Below, one piece after another: positions 51,816 to 60,992 of a DNA stretch of 64,000 bases. The translations under genes and the position numbers were made by a program. The DNA is from Phytohabitans sp036906915 (GTDB taxonomy: Bacteria > Actinomycetota > Actinomycetes > Mycobacteriales > Micromonosporaceae), in assembly GCF_036906915.1 (NCBI RefSeq), contig NZ_JBAKHX010000013.1, forward strand, positions 1 through 64,000. Direction: 5' to 3'. Under the pieces are notes generated by a model that was not told the origin of the DNA, did no database searches, and worked only from the letters and a program-made list of their open reading frames with translations. Position 1 is the stretch's first letter, and the number at the start of each line of letters is the position of its first letter.

Positions 51816-53387
51816 TCAGGGCTTGTCGGCGATGAGTACTTCGGTCGTCAGGAACAGTGCGGCGATCGAGGCGGCGTTCTGCAGCGCGGAGCGGGTGACC
51901 TTGGCCGGTTCGACGATGCCCGCTTTGATCATGTCGACGTACTCGCCTGTGGCGGCGTCCAGGCCGTGACCCACCGGGAGTGAGTTGACCTTGTCGGCGA
52001 CGACGCCGCCTTCGAGGCCGGCGTTGACGGCGATCTGCCGCAGTGGCGCGGTGAGCGCGACCCGCACGATGTTCGCGCCGGTGGCCTCGTCGCCGGTCAG
52101 GTCGAGCTTGTCGAAGGCGCTGGCCGCGGCGTTAGCTAGTGCCACTCCGCCACCGGGTAGCAAACCCTCTTCGATGGCGGCCTTGGCGTTGCGTACGGCG
52201 TCTTCGATGCGGTGCTTGCGCTCCTTGAGCTCGACCTCGGTGGCCGCGCCGACCTTGATCACCGCGACACCGCCGGCGAGCTTGGCCAGCCGCTCCTGGA
52301 GCTTCTCGCGGTCGTAGTCGGAGTCGCTGTTGTCGATCTCGGCGCGGAGTTGGGTCGCCCGGCCGGCGATCTGCTCGGCATCGCCGCCGCCATCCACGAT
52401 GGTGGTCTCGTCCTTGGTGACCACGATCCTGCGGGCCCGGCCCAGCAGGTCCAGCCCTACGTTGTCTACGGTGATCCCGACCGTGTCGCTGACGACCTGG
52501 CCGCCGGTGAGGATGGCGAGGTCGGCGAGCATGGCCTTGCGGCGCTCACCGAACCCGGGCGCCTTGACCGCCACCGATTTGACGGTGCCCCGCATCTTGT
52601 TGACGACCAGGGCCGCGAGGGCGTCACCTTCGACGTCCTCGGCGATGATCATCAGTGGTTTGCCCGCCTGAATGACCTTCTCCAGGATGGGCAGCAGGTC
52701 GTTCAGGTTCGAGATCCTGTTCTCGACGATCAGCAGGTACGGGTCGTCGAGAACGGCCTCCATCCGCTCCGTGTCGGTGACGAAGTACGGCGAGATGTAG
52801 CCCTTGTCGAAGCGCATGCCCTCGGTCAGTTCGAGTTCGAGGCCGAAGGTGTTGCTCTCCTCGACGGTGATGACGCCTTCCTCACCGACCTTGTCCATCG
52901 CCTCGGCGACGACCTCGCCGACCATCGGATCGGCGGCGGAGATCGACGCGGTGGCGGCGATCTGCTCCCTGGTCTCGACCTCGCGGGCCTGGTGGCCCAG
53001 GGCCTCGGTCACCGCGGTAACGGCCTGCTCGATGCCGCGTCTGAGTGCGATCGGGTTCGCCCCGGCGGCGACATTGCGCAAACCTTCGTGGACCAGTGCC
53101 TGCGCCAGGACGGTCGCTGTCGTAGTGCCGTCCCCAGCCACGTCGTCGGTCTTCTTCGCTACCTCTTTGACCAGTTCGGCGCCGAGCTTCTCGTACGGGT
53201 CGTCGAGCTCAATCTCCTTGGCGATGCTGACACCGTCGTTGGTGATCGTGGGCCCGCCCCACTTGGCACCGAGCACGACGTTGCGGCCCTTCGGGCCTAA
53301 TGTCACCTTCACCGTGTCAGCGAGGACGTTCATGCCCCGCTCCAGGCCGCGACGGGCCTCTTCACCGAAAACGATCAGCTTGGCCAT
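51816..53387 (-). CDS. groEL: Chaperonin GroEL (orphan, without groES)
   Basis: 523 residues. MAKLIVFGEEARRGLERGMNVLADTVKVTLGPKGRNVVLGAKWGGPTITNDGVSIAKEIEL and DDVAGDGTTTATVLAQALV carry the ATP-binding motifs; the apical and equatorial domains are complete. The protein ends at EVLIADKP and lacks the Gly-Gly-Met tail of housekeeping GroEL. No groES is adjacent. A CIRCE element lies about 100 bases upstream, so HrcA control is expected. Confidence 0.96.
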   Translation of the reverse strand: MAKLIVFGEEARRGLERGMNVLADTVKVTLGPKGRNVVLGAKWGGPTITNDGVSIAKEIELDDPYEKLGAELVKEVAKKTDDVAGDGTTTATVLAQALVHEGLRNVAAGANPIALRRGIEQAVTAVTEALGHQAREVETREQIAATASISAADPMVGEVVAEAMDKVGEEGVITVEESNTFGLELELTEGMRFDKGYISPYFVTDTERMEAVLDDPYLLIVENRISNLNDLLPILEKVIQAGKPLMIIAEDVEGDALAALVVNKMRGTVKSVAVKAPGFGERRKAMLADLAILTGGQVVSDTVGITVDNVGLDLLGRARRIVVTKDETTIVDGGGDAEQIAGRATQLRAEIDNSDSDYDREKLQERLAKLAGGVAVIKVGAATEVELKERKHRIEDAVRNAKAAIEEGLLPGGGVALANAAASAFDKLDLTGDEATGANIVRVALTAPLRQIAVNAGLEGGVVADKVNSLPVGHGLDAATGEYVDMIKAGIVEPAKVTRSALQNAASIAALFLTTEVLIADKP

Positions 53388-53488
53388 CTGCGTGATCCTC
53401 AACATTGTCGTGCCCACGTGCAGCACTGCTCGGGCCGACCTGCGATGACCGCTGCTACGGTCCCCTCCCGGGGTGCCATCTCATTCGG

Positions 53489-53515
53489 TTGGCACTCACA
53501 CGGGGTGAGTGCTAA
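53489..53515. promoter_or_regulatory. CIRCE operator (HrcA binding site)
   Basis: TTGGCACTC, nine bases, GAGTGCTAA: one mismatch from the consensus TTAGCACTC-N9-GAGTGCTAA. It lies 102 bases upstream of groEL and 262 bases before the divergent gene. Confidence 0.93.
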
Positions 53516-53776
53516 TCACAGTGCAGCACCGATTCCTCCGCAGCGCAAGCGACGGCGCAGGCGCTCCCCGCCGCGGGGACGAGTTGGATGTCGACGAGAC
53601 ACCGAGCGTGCCAATGTTTCTCTGTGGCGGCGGTAGCCGTCCGAGGGACGGTGGTGAGCGCGAAGCGGTCGTACGATGCCTCGGGTGCCCGATCCGTATG
53701 TCGGGCCTGGTCGACCATCGCGGATGTTCGTGTTGTGGAGGTTCGAGGGCGGGTGCCGTGGACACCGATTCGCACG

Positions 53777-54757
53777 ATGGCCAAGGGGACGCGGCCGGAC
53801 TTCACGCTCCTTCGGGCGCCGGAGAACGAGTACGTCACGCGGGCGCAGCGGTGGTTCATCGACCAGCTACTTGATCTGGAGCCTGGCACCGAAGACGTAG
53901 ACAGTGGCGGGTATGCGCACAAGCCGGGCTATCACGACACTGTCGCGCACAACGATGCCCGTTCGGGTCGGGGTAGGGATTACTCCGCTCGGGATCCGGA
54001 GGATCGTCGCGGTCCATTTAACCGGACCAGGGCCCGTGATTGGACGTTCCGCGACGCGCAGGCCGGCAACTTCCGTGATCTGGCCAAGTACGGTGACCGG
54101 TTGTTGGCCGCCTACCGGCGCAACGATCCGCGGCTGGGCGGCTGGCGTGAGTATCTGGGTCGGGTGTCTGTCGCGGTCAGTGTCTCGGGTGTGGCGACCC
54201 GCCGGGTCGGCATCGACTTTCGGCACCGGTACCTGCGGATTCCGGACAGCAGCCATGATTGGCACGGTCACTTCAGCGAGGACACCGAGCAGGTCGAGTC
54301 GTTTTGGAACAAGTGGGCGATGCTCACCATCCTGGCCAACTGGAGCACCGAGCAGTGGCGGCAAAGTCTCGAGGAGGAAGACATGACCCCGGCGCAGGCC
54401 AAACAGCTCGCCGACCTGCACAGCGCCCTGTTCACCGCCCAGCCGGCGGTGCTGGACGGCAAGAACCTGCACATCGGGTTGACCGATCTGATCTACGCGT
54501 TCGTGCTCGGCAAGACCGAAAACACGTGGCTGGCCCGCAAGCTCGCCGAGCAGCGGCTACGCGACGAGGCGATCCTGGCCGCGATAGAGGGCCTGGACAC
54601 CCAAGCGATCCTTGCCCACATCGACCAGCGCGCCTCCGAGGCATCAACCCGGGACCAGATTCTGCTATCTCTGCTCGAACAACACGCGGCCGGAACCATC
54701 GACGCGACCCAGACCATCCAGCAAATCGGTGACCTCCTCACCCCACCCCAGCAGTAA
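53777..54757 (+). CDS. Protein of unknown function, possibly phage-like peptidase
   Basis: 326 residues from ATG 53777, chosen over a 63-codon Arg-rich leader. The N-terminal half has clustered His/Asp (GYAHKPGYHDTVAHNDARSGRGRDYS, SSHDWHGHFS), possible metal ligands as in M15-type peptidases or phage lysins. A helical C-terminal half (IGLTDLIYAFVLGKTENTWLARKLAEQRLRDEAILAAIEGL) resembles segments of actinophage proteins. Family uncertain. Confidence 0.55.
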   Translation: MAKGTRPDFTLLRAPENEYVTRAQRWFIDQLLDLEPGTEDVDSGGYAHKPGYHDTVAHNDARSGRGRDYSARDPEDRRGPFNRTRARDWTFRDAQAGNFRDLAKYGDRLLAAYRRNDPRLGGWREYLGRVSVAVSVSGVATRRVGIDFRHRYLRIPDSSHDWHGHFSEDTEQVESFWNKWAMLTILANWSTEQWRQSLEEEDMTPAQAKQLADLHSALFTAQPAVLDGKNLHIGLTDLIYAFVLGKTENTWLARKLAEQRLRDEAILAAIEGLDTQAILAHIDQRASEASTRDQILLSLLEQHAAGTIDATQTIQQIGDLLTPPQQ

Positions 54758-54924
54758 CCCCATCGAGTCGACCACACCGAAGCCGTGTGCCCGAACTTCT
54801 TCGCTGCTCAGATCATGAGCGCAGGTTGATCGGGCGAATCGGCTGCTTGGCGATCGTCGTTGACACTGTGGATTGTCGAAGGGTGCGCCCTACAGCCTCA
54901 ACCGTTACGAGAACAGGAGCGCCA

Positions 54925-55257
54925 ATGCCCAAGACAGTGGCTCCCGACGCAGCCGATCACGCGATCGCGTTGTTCGACCAATGGTCCGCCGGGCACTGGG
55001 ACGAGGTCCGACGCGAGTTCGACCCAACCCTGACCCAGACGCTCAGCGCCGCTGCGATCGCGAACGCCTGGACCCAGGTCGTCGACGTGGTCGGCGCATA
55101 CGAACACATGGGAGAACCGTCCGTGCGTCAGGAGGACGACTACACGATGGTCGACCTGCCTTTGCACTTCGAGACCGGCCCGATGAAAGGCCGCGTTGCC
55201 TACAATCCTCAAGGCCAGGTCGCGGGCCTATATATTTTGGTTCCCGATATCGGCTGA
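54925..55257 (+). CDS. DUF3887-like small protein
   Basis: 110 residues. ALFDQWSAGHWDEVRREFDPTLTQTLSAAAIANAWTQVVDVVGAYEHMGEP...VDLPLHFETGPMKGRVAYNPQGQVAGLYIL fits DUF3887, an NTF2-like domain. AGGAG precedes ATG 54925. Function unknown. Confidence 0.8.
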   Translation: MPKTVAPDAADHAIALFDQWSAGHWDEVRREFDPTLTQTLSAAAIANAWTQVVDVVGAYEHMGEPSVRQEDDYTMVDLPLHFETGPMKGRVAYNPQGQVAGLYILVPDIG

Positions 55258-55410
55258 CTCGAACAATCACCGCGCAGGACAGTCGTCACACCTGACCGGG
55301 CGTCGTTCGTCGGCGGTCGACGGGCAGTTGCCTCCAGGCGAGCCCGTGTGAGGCGGTCGTCGTACTCGCGGCCTGAGGTGTCGCACGGTGGCGTGCTCGG
55401 TGAACAGGTC

Positions 55411-56076
55411 TTACCCTGGGCGGCTTGCCGGCATTGTTTGCGCGGGCCGGGTCCACATCTGGTAGGCCAGCGGCCACAGGGCCACGATGCCGGCAATGCC
55501 ATGGACGTAAAACTGGACGACGCTCAGCGGCACGAACCGAGCGACGGCCATGACGGCGAGTGCTGCGACAACGAGCCACGTTAGTTGCCTGCTCAGCACC
55601 CTGCTCGCAGCGATACCTCTGGCAAATCCCGCGACCCCGATCGCGAAGCTGATGGCTCCGACGATGAGGACGGGCAAGAACCAGCGGATCAGTTGGGTCT
55701 GCACCGCTTCCACATTCCCGCCCGTCTTGGCGGCCATGAGCGGCGACATCTCCATGGCGGGCAACATTGCATACAGTGTGCTGCCGAAGGCGACGAACGG
55801 GATCCCGAACGCGCTGAACCGTTCCTCGCCCGCCTCCCGCAAATACCTGCGGACCGCGAGCAAGGCAAGGAGCACAAGCCCGGATGCCATAGCGGCTGCC
55901 AGATGTGCAAACCCCCAGCGGTTCGGGTGGGCGACGACAGCCGCGGCAACCGCCTCTGCTCGGGGGAAGCCCATGCCGATGTATGGGTGCAAGAGGAGGC
56001 TCACCAGCAGCACCACGGGAGCGACCGCGACCGCGATGGCCTCGAGTATTGCCCTTATTGCCCTGCTTTGCGCCAT
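55411..56076 (-). CDS. Six-helix membrane protein of unknown function
   Basis: 221 residues. Hydrophobic helices include AIAVAVAPVVLLVSLLLHPYIG, AHLAAAMASGLVLLALLAV, FLPVLIVGAISFAIGVAGFA and LTWLVVAALAVMAVARFVPL. No domain recognised and no partner gene. Confidence 0.7.
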   Translation of the reverse strand: MAQSRAIRAILEAIAVAVAPVVLLVSLLLHPYIGMGFPRAEAVAAAVVAHPNRWGFAHLAAAMASGLVLLALLAVRRYLREAGEERFSAFGIPFVAFGSTLYAMLPAMEMSPLMAAKTGGNVEAVQTQLIRWFLPVLIVGAISFAIGVAGFARGIAASRVLSRQLTWLVVAALAVMAVARFVPLSVVQFYVHGIAGIVALWPLAYQMWTRPAQTMPASRPG

Positions 56077-56332
56077 GAACGTAGCCTAGCGCTGCTCTCG
56101 GCTCTCCTGACCTAGATCACATCTTCAGCCAGGGAGTTAGCGCCCGAACCTCTCCGAGTCGACCGCCGCGGGCGAGCCCCGCCGGCGGCGTGCGCCGGCC
56201 GGCGATTGACAGGTCGAGTCGGGCCATCCACGATGGTCAAACCCCTGCTCGCCGTCCTCAGTCGACGATCCGTCCACTATGGATGGGCGCAGTCACCTCG
56301 GGCCCCGTACGCCGCAGACGAAAGGAACCGAG

Positions 56333-58756
56333 ATGTTTTCCTCCTCCCTACCGGGACGGCGGAGAGGTCTCGTCGCGGCCACCGCCGCGACCGCCGCCTT
56401 CCTGCTCCTTGCCGCTCCGCCCACCACCGTGACCGCCGCCCCCGACCAGGTTCCCGCCACCCTCGAACGCCTCTCCGACGAGGAGGCCAGTGTCGTGGAG
56501 GTGACGGTCGCCGACCGCGGCGAGCTCGACCGGCTCGTCGCGACCGGCGTCGACCTCGACCACCACGTCTCCCACACCGACGCCGGCATCGTGGTCCACG
56601 CCGTGGCCACCCCGAACGAGGTCGACGGCCTGAAGGCCCTCGGCTACCGGGTCGGCCGGACCCTCTTCGCCCCGGAGGACAGTGAAACCCGGATCGCCGA
56701 GCGCGACGCGACCATCGCCGAGCACAAGACGGAGAACCAGGCATTCGCCGCCAGCCTCGCCCGGAGTGCGACCGTCTCCGACGTCAAGATCATTCGGGCC
56801 GACTACTACACGTCCGGCGACAGCCAGGTCCTCTCCGTCGAGGCGAAATGGGCCCAGGGCCAGACCTCGACCAGCACGCTGACGGTGACTCGGGACAGCG
56901 GCCCGGGAACCGAGATGGGCTCCGGCGGCACCCAGGCAATCTCCCGGTTCGTCGACGCCGGCGTGTACCTGTACCACCGCGGCGCAGCCACCGTCACCGC
57001 TCGGCCCGACAAGATCCAGATCACCAGCCCCACCGGTGACGTCGCAGTCGCCCAGGTCAAGCAGTGGCTGCCGATTCCCGACGAGTCCCCGGAGGGTCCG
57101 GGCTACCAGAAGGACTTCGTCACCAGCTACCTCACGCCAACCGAGCTGTACGACCGGATCAAGCGGCTGGCCGCGGAGTACCCGCAGCTCGCCGAGGTCG
57201 TCGAGCTGCCGTACAAGACGAACGGTTACCGGCGCAAGGCGCAGGTCGTGCTCGGCTCCGCCACCGCCAACCGGGTGGCGGTCGACTCGCTGGCCTGGGG
57301 CCACGAGGGCGGCAACGACATCTCCGTCGAGCTGGCCGACCCGGCCGCCGCAGACCAGCCCCTCACCGCCACACTGACCGGCAAGGCCATCCGGGTTAGC
57401 CTGGCGACCGACGCCGCCGGCGCCATCACCAGCACCGCGGCCCAGGTCGCGGCGGTCATCAACGGGGCGGCGGGCAGCCTGGTCAAGGCGTACACGTATC
57501 GGGGAAGCGCCGGCGACGGCGTAGTCACGCCGGTCGCGGCGACGCCGTTGACCGACAACCTGAAGGCGCCGGCCAGCATCTCCCGCGACCCCCATCCGGT
57601 GTACGCCCTGCGGATCGGCAAGTTCCGCGACGGTTCCCGGACCGGCGTGCTCGCCTACGCGCAGGAACACGCCCGGGAGTGGGTGCCCCCGCTAGTGACG
57701 ATCGAGACCGCCGAGCGGCTGCTGCGCAACCAGAAACACGATCCCAAGACCCAGGAACTGCTGCGCACGCTCGACATCTGGATCGCCCCGTCGATCAACC
57801 CCGACGGCGGGCACTACTCGTTCTACGACTTCAACTCCCAGCGCCGGAACATGACCAACCACTGCGCCGCCGGCGGCGCGACCGACGCGCTGGCCCGCAA
57901 CTCCTGGGGCGTGGACAACAACCGTAACTACACCGAGTACAGCCTCTTCGACGGGTACTCGGGCGCCTCGACGAGCTGCACCAGCGACACCTTCGCCGGC
58001 CCGAGCGAACTCTCCGAGCCGGAAAACAAAAACCTGGACTGGCTGGCGAGCCGGCCCAACATCAAGTTTTCGATGAACCTGCACTCCTCCGGCAACTACT
58101 TCATGTGGTCGCCGGGGTCCTACAGCCTGCCGGACCGGATCTCCGCGCCACGCCCCACGCTGGCCGAGGAGTCGTTCTTCTGGGGCGCGTCCTCGCGGAT
58201 CCTGGCCGAGATCAAGCGGCACCGGAACCTGGCGGTGACCCCGGCGAGGACCGGCCCGATCTCCGACGTGCTCTACTCGGCGGCCGGAAACTCCGGTGAC
58301 ATGCTCTGGTACAAGTACGGCATCTACGCCTGGAACTTCGAAGTCGGTACCTCCTTCCAGCCGGTCTGGGACGAGGCACATCAGCAGACCCTGGAGTACG
58401 CCAACGGCCTGGTGGAGCTCATGCGGGTCGCCCGCACATACGACAAGGACAAGAAGCGCCCCACCAGCTCGCTGGCCGTCGCGCCGAGCCCAACCGAGGG
58501 CATGGTCGAGGTGAAGTTCGATGTGAGCGAGCCGGCCGCCGTGTTCTACACCCTGGACGGCAGCAAGCCGACGTTCGCGTCGACCCTGTACGCCTCGGCG
58601 GGCATCCGGGAGGCCGGCGAGGCGCTCACCGTGCCGTACGGCACGAAGGTCTTCTGGTTCTCGGTGGACGCCGCCGGCAACATCGAGAACGACTACCGGC
58701 CCGACACCGACGCCAAGAACTGGAACCGCGCGTTCGCGGTCCTCTCCGATACCTGA
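56333..58756 (+). CDS. Secreted M14 zinc carboxypeptidase with C-terminal chitobiase-like domain
   Basis: 807 residues. AAGGAAC precedes ATG 56333 and a signal peptide follows (GLVAATAATAAFLLLAAPPTTVTAA). The M14 domain shows QEHAREWVPP (zinc His and Glu), SINPDGGHYS, MNLHSSGNYFMW (second zinc His) and NFEVGTSF (catalytic Glu). A beta-rich insert (residues about 330-420) precedes it, and a C-terminal CHB_HEX-type domain (PAAVFYTLDGSKPTFASTLY) may bind carbohydrate. Secreted scavenging peptidase. Confidence 0.92.
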   Translation: MFSSSLPGRRRGLVAATAATAAFLLLAAPPTTVTAAPDQVPATLERLSDEEASVVEVTVADRGELDRLVATGVDLDHHVSHTDAGIVVHAVATPNEVDGLKALGYRVGRTLFAPEDSETRIAERDATIAEHKTENQAFAASLARSATVSDVKIIRADYYTSGDSQVLSVEAKWAQGQTSTSTLTVTRDSGPGTEMGSGGTQAISRFVDAGVYLYHRGAATVTARPDKIQITSPTGDVAVAQVKQWLPIPDESPEGPGYQKDFVTSYLTPTELYDRIKRLAAEYPQLAEVVELPYKTNGYRRKAQVVLGSATANRVAVDSLAWGHEGGNDISVELADPAAADQPLTATLTGKAIRVSLATDAAGAITSTAAQVAAVINGAAGSLVKAYTYRGSAGDGVVTPVAATPLTDNLKAPASISRDPHPVYALRIGKFRDGSRTGVLAYAQEHAREWVPPLVTIETAERLLRNQKHDPKTQELLRTLDIWIAPSINPDGGHYSFYDFNSQRRNMTNHCAAGGATDALARNSWGVDNNRNYTEYSLFDGYSGASTSCTSDTFAGPSELSEPENKNLDWLASRPNIKFSMNLHSSGNYFMWSPGSYSLPDRISAPRPTLAEESFFWGASSRILAEIKRHRNLAVTPARTGPISDVLYSAAGNSGDMLWYKYGIYAWNFEVGTSFQPVWDEAHQQTLEYANGLVELMRVARTYDKDKKRPTSSLAVAPSPTEGMVEVKFDVSEPAAVFYTLDGSKPTFASTLYASAGIREAGEALTVPYGTKVFWFSVDAAGNIENDYRPDTDAKNWNRAFAVLSDT

Positions 58757-58771
58757 CCGTGGATCACTCCC

Positions 58772-58807
58772 GTGGCCGGCCGCGGTCCACTCCGCGCGGC
58801 CGGTCAC
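58772..58807. terminator. Hairpin between convergent genes
   Basis: GTGGCCGGCCGC (58772-58783) pairs with GCGGCCGGTCAC (58796-58807), one G-T wobble, 12-base loop. It lies between the carboxypeptidase and the WYL regulator, both ending here. Confidence 0.65.
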
Positions 58808-58829
58808 CGGCGGGCAGGTGAATCGCCCT

Positions 58830-59810
58830 TCAACTCTCAGATGACCCTTCGTAGCGGGTGGCGATCGCGGTGGCGCGGTTGCGCAGGGCGGTGCGCAACC
58901 ACTGCGGCGCCAGGGCTTCCGCGTTCGTGGCGAGCTGCCACAGCGCCCATTCGGCATGTCTCGGATCTTGGAAGGTCACCTCCAGCCGCAGCCAGCCGTC
59001 TGCGTCGGCTTCTTCGGCGCGGACGGCCAGCGCGGTGCCCACCAGGTCTTCCCGCCGCGCCGCGTGCACCCGCGCCAGCACGGTGACCGGGTCGCCGCCG
59101 GTGCGAAACTGCGTGCTGCGTTCCTGCCAGGCGCGGTCCAGATCGACCCGGTCTGGTCGCTGTGCGGGTTCGGCGAGTTCTTCGGCGGCCAGTACCCGGG
59201 ACAGCCGGTAGGTGCGGTCCGCGCCAGACCTCGTGGCCAGCAGGTAGCCCTGCTCGCGTACGGTGACCAGGCCGATCGGGTCCACCGTGCGCCACTTCGG
59301 GGTCTGGCCCACAGCCGCGTAGTGAATGCGTAGCCTGTGTCCGGCGAACACCGCGCGCCGAACCTCGGCCACGACGCTGTCGGGAACCTCCTCGGCGACC
59401 ACGCGGCGCGACAGCAGGTCGGTCTCCGGGTCGATGAGCAGTCGCTGGGCCGCGCCGGCCGCGGTGTCTCGATAGCTTTCCGGCAGCGCGTCGACCACCT
59501 TGCGCATGGCCGAAGCGAGCGCCGAGCCGAGACCGAACGCCTGCGCGCCGCGCCGCGATCCGGCGACCAGCAGGGCGAGCGCTTCGTCGTGGTTCAGTCC
59601 GATGAGCTCGGTCTGGAAACCGGGCAACAACTCGAAACCGCCGTGCCGGCCGCGTTCGGCGTAGACCGGGACGCCGGCCGCGGACAGCGCCTCGATGTCG
59701 CGCAGCACCGTGCGGGTGGACACCTCCAGCTCGCGGGCCAGCGTGGCCGCAGACAGCCGACCTCGCTGGCGCAGCAACAGCACCAGCGAGACCAACCGGT
59801 CGGCCCGCAT
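58830..59810 (-). CDS. WYL-domain transcriptional regulator
   Basis: 326 residues. N-terminal HTH_11: ADRLVSLVLLLRQRGRLSAATLARELEVSTRTVLRDIEALSAAGVPVYAERGRHGGFEL. WYL region: HRLRIHYAAVGQTPKWRTVDPIGLVTVREQGYLLATRSGADRTYRLSRV. WYL proteins sense nucleotides or other ligands. It is divergent from the RidA gene; a start at 59834 is an alternative. Confidence 0.92.
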   Translation of the reverse strand: MRADRLVSLVLLLRQRGRLSAATLARELEVSTRTVLRDIEALSAAGVPVYAERGRHGGFELLPGFQTELIGLNHDEALALLVAGSRRGAQAFGLGSALASAMRKVVDALPESYRDTAAGAAQRLLIDPETDLLSRRVVAEEVPDSVVAEVRRAVFAGHRLRIHYAAVGQTPKWRTVDPIGLVTVREQGYLLATRSGADRTYRLSRVLAAEELAEPAQRPDRVDLDRAWQERSTQFRTGGDPVTVLARVHAARREDLVGTALAVRAEEADADGWLRLEVTFQDPRHAEWALWQLATNAEALAPQWLRTALRNRATAIATRYEGSSES

Positions 59811-59859
59811 ACGAAGATCATGCCAGGAATACACGACACAGGATGTCGTGATTGCCTGC

Positions 59860-59893
59860 GAGGCTCACCAACACGTGGGTTCGAGTCCTAGCG
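59860..59893 (+). other. Possible tRNA 3'-half relic
   Basis: GTGGGTTCGAGTCCTAGCGTGCCCAC resembles a T-arm and acceptor end of a tRNA, but no matching 5' half is present in the preceding 75 bases and the T-stem has a mismatch. It could be an attachment-site remnant of an excised element. Low certainty. Confidence 0.3.
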
Positions 59894-59922
59894 TGCCCAC
59901 ACTCTCGACAAATGGAGCTGAG

Positions 59923-60324
59923 ATGGCAATGGAGCGAACGGCGGTCAACCCGTGGACGTGGTCGGTGGAACTGGGATACAACCAGGGTGAGATCGTCTCC
60001 GGGCACACCCGGACTCTGTACTGCTCCGGACAGACCGCGATGAGCGGCGACGGCAAGCCCCAGCATGACGGTGACATGGCGGCACAGTTGGCGCTGAGCC
60101 TCGACAACCTGGAGGCCATTCTCGGCGAGGCCGGCATGTCCCTCGCGAACCTCGTCCGGCTCAACGTCTACACCACCGACGTCGATCTGCTTTTCCAGCA
60201 CTACGGCGTGCTGGCGTCGAGGTTGGGCGCCGCCAGGGTGGCGCCGGCCACCACGATGCTCGGGGTGACACGGCTGGCGATCCCCACCCTGATGGTCGAG
60301 CTTGAGGGGACCGCCGTCGCGTGA
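59923..60324 (+). CDS. RidA-family protein
   Basis: 133 residues. TLYCSGQTAMSGDGKPQHDGDMAAQLALSLDNLEAILGEAGMSLANLVRLNVYTTDVDLL and ARVAPATTMLGVTRLAIPTLMVELEGTA fit the RidA/YjgF fold (enamine/imine deaminase family). GGAG precedes ATG 59923. It may be a target of the divergent WYL regulator. Confidence 0.9.
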   Translation: MAMERTAVNPWTWSVELGYNQGEIVSGHTRTLYCSGQTAMSGDGKPQHDGDMAAQLALSLDNLEAILGEAGMSLANLVRLNVYTTDVDLLFQHYGVLASRLGAARVAPATTMLGVTRLAIPTLMVELEGTAVA

Positions 60325-60391
60325 TGCGACCTCGCCGCTTCCGGTAGGGCTGCCGGCTGATCCGGCACGAGTAGCAGGTGGGTGATTTCCG

Positions 60392-60877
60392 GTGCTCAGA
60401 GTGGTGACAATCGGCGTCTATGGCTTCGACGGCGAGTCCTTCCTGCGACGCCTGCGGCACGCGGACGTCCACCTGCTACTCGACGTACGCCAGCGCCGCG
60501 CTGTCCGCGGGCCCGACTACTCCTGGGCGAACTCGGCGCGGCTCCAGCGCGCGCTCGCCGCGGCGGACATCGGCTACCGGCACGTCAAGGAGCTGGCGCC
60601 GACGACCGAGCTGCGCCAGCTCCAGTACCGCGAGGACGACCGCCAAGGGGTGGGCAAGCGCAACCGCAGCTCGCTCGCGGCCGAGTACGCCGAGCGCTAC
60701 ACCCGTGAGATCCTCGACCCGTTCGACCTCGGCGCGCTGGTGGCGGAGCTTCCGGACGACTCGACCACCGCCCTTTTCTGCGTCGAGCGTGATCCGGAGG
60801 CGTGTCACCGCTCGCTTATAGCCGAGCGCTTGCGCGCCGAGTATGGCCTGCCGGCCACGGACCTGCGCCCCGGTTGA
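60392..60877 (+). CDS. DUF488-family protein
   Basis: 161 residues. LRVVTIGVYGFDGESFLRRLRHADVHLLLDVRQRRAV and ALFCVERDPEACHRSLIAERL define DUF488. Function unknown. GTG start 60392. A (CAT)6 repeat at 60910-60927 follows. Confidence 0.87.
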   Translation: MLRVVTIGVYGFDGESFLRRLRHADVHLLLDVRQRRAVRGPDYSWANSARLQRALAAADIGYRHVKELAPTTELRQLQYREDDRQGVGKRNRSSLAAEYAERYTREILDPFDLGALVAELPDDSTTALFCVERDPEACHRSLIAERLRAEYGLPATDLRPG

Positions 60878-60992
60878 GCCACACACGCGCACGACTCGTG
60901 GACGCTGCTCATCATCATCATCATCATCGACGTCGGCGCCGTGCGGTACGACCTCGCCAAGCACGAGCGCGGAGCGTTCGGTGACCTGGCCG

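Noticed and set aside
52212..53300. 362-codon plus-strand frame rich in Asp/Gly/Val
   Set aside because: It is the complement of groEL codons, not an independent gene.
51985..53448. Long plus-strand frames opposite groEL
   Set aside because: They are antisense shadows of groEL, with Arg/Leu-biased sequence and no family motifs.
56348..57670. 440-codon minus-strand frame
   Set aside because: Antisense to the M14 carboxypeptidase; no motif and no ribosome site.
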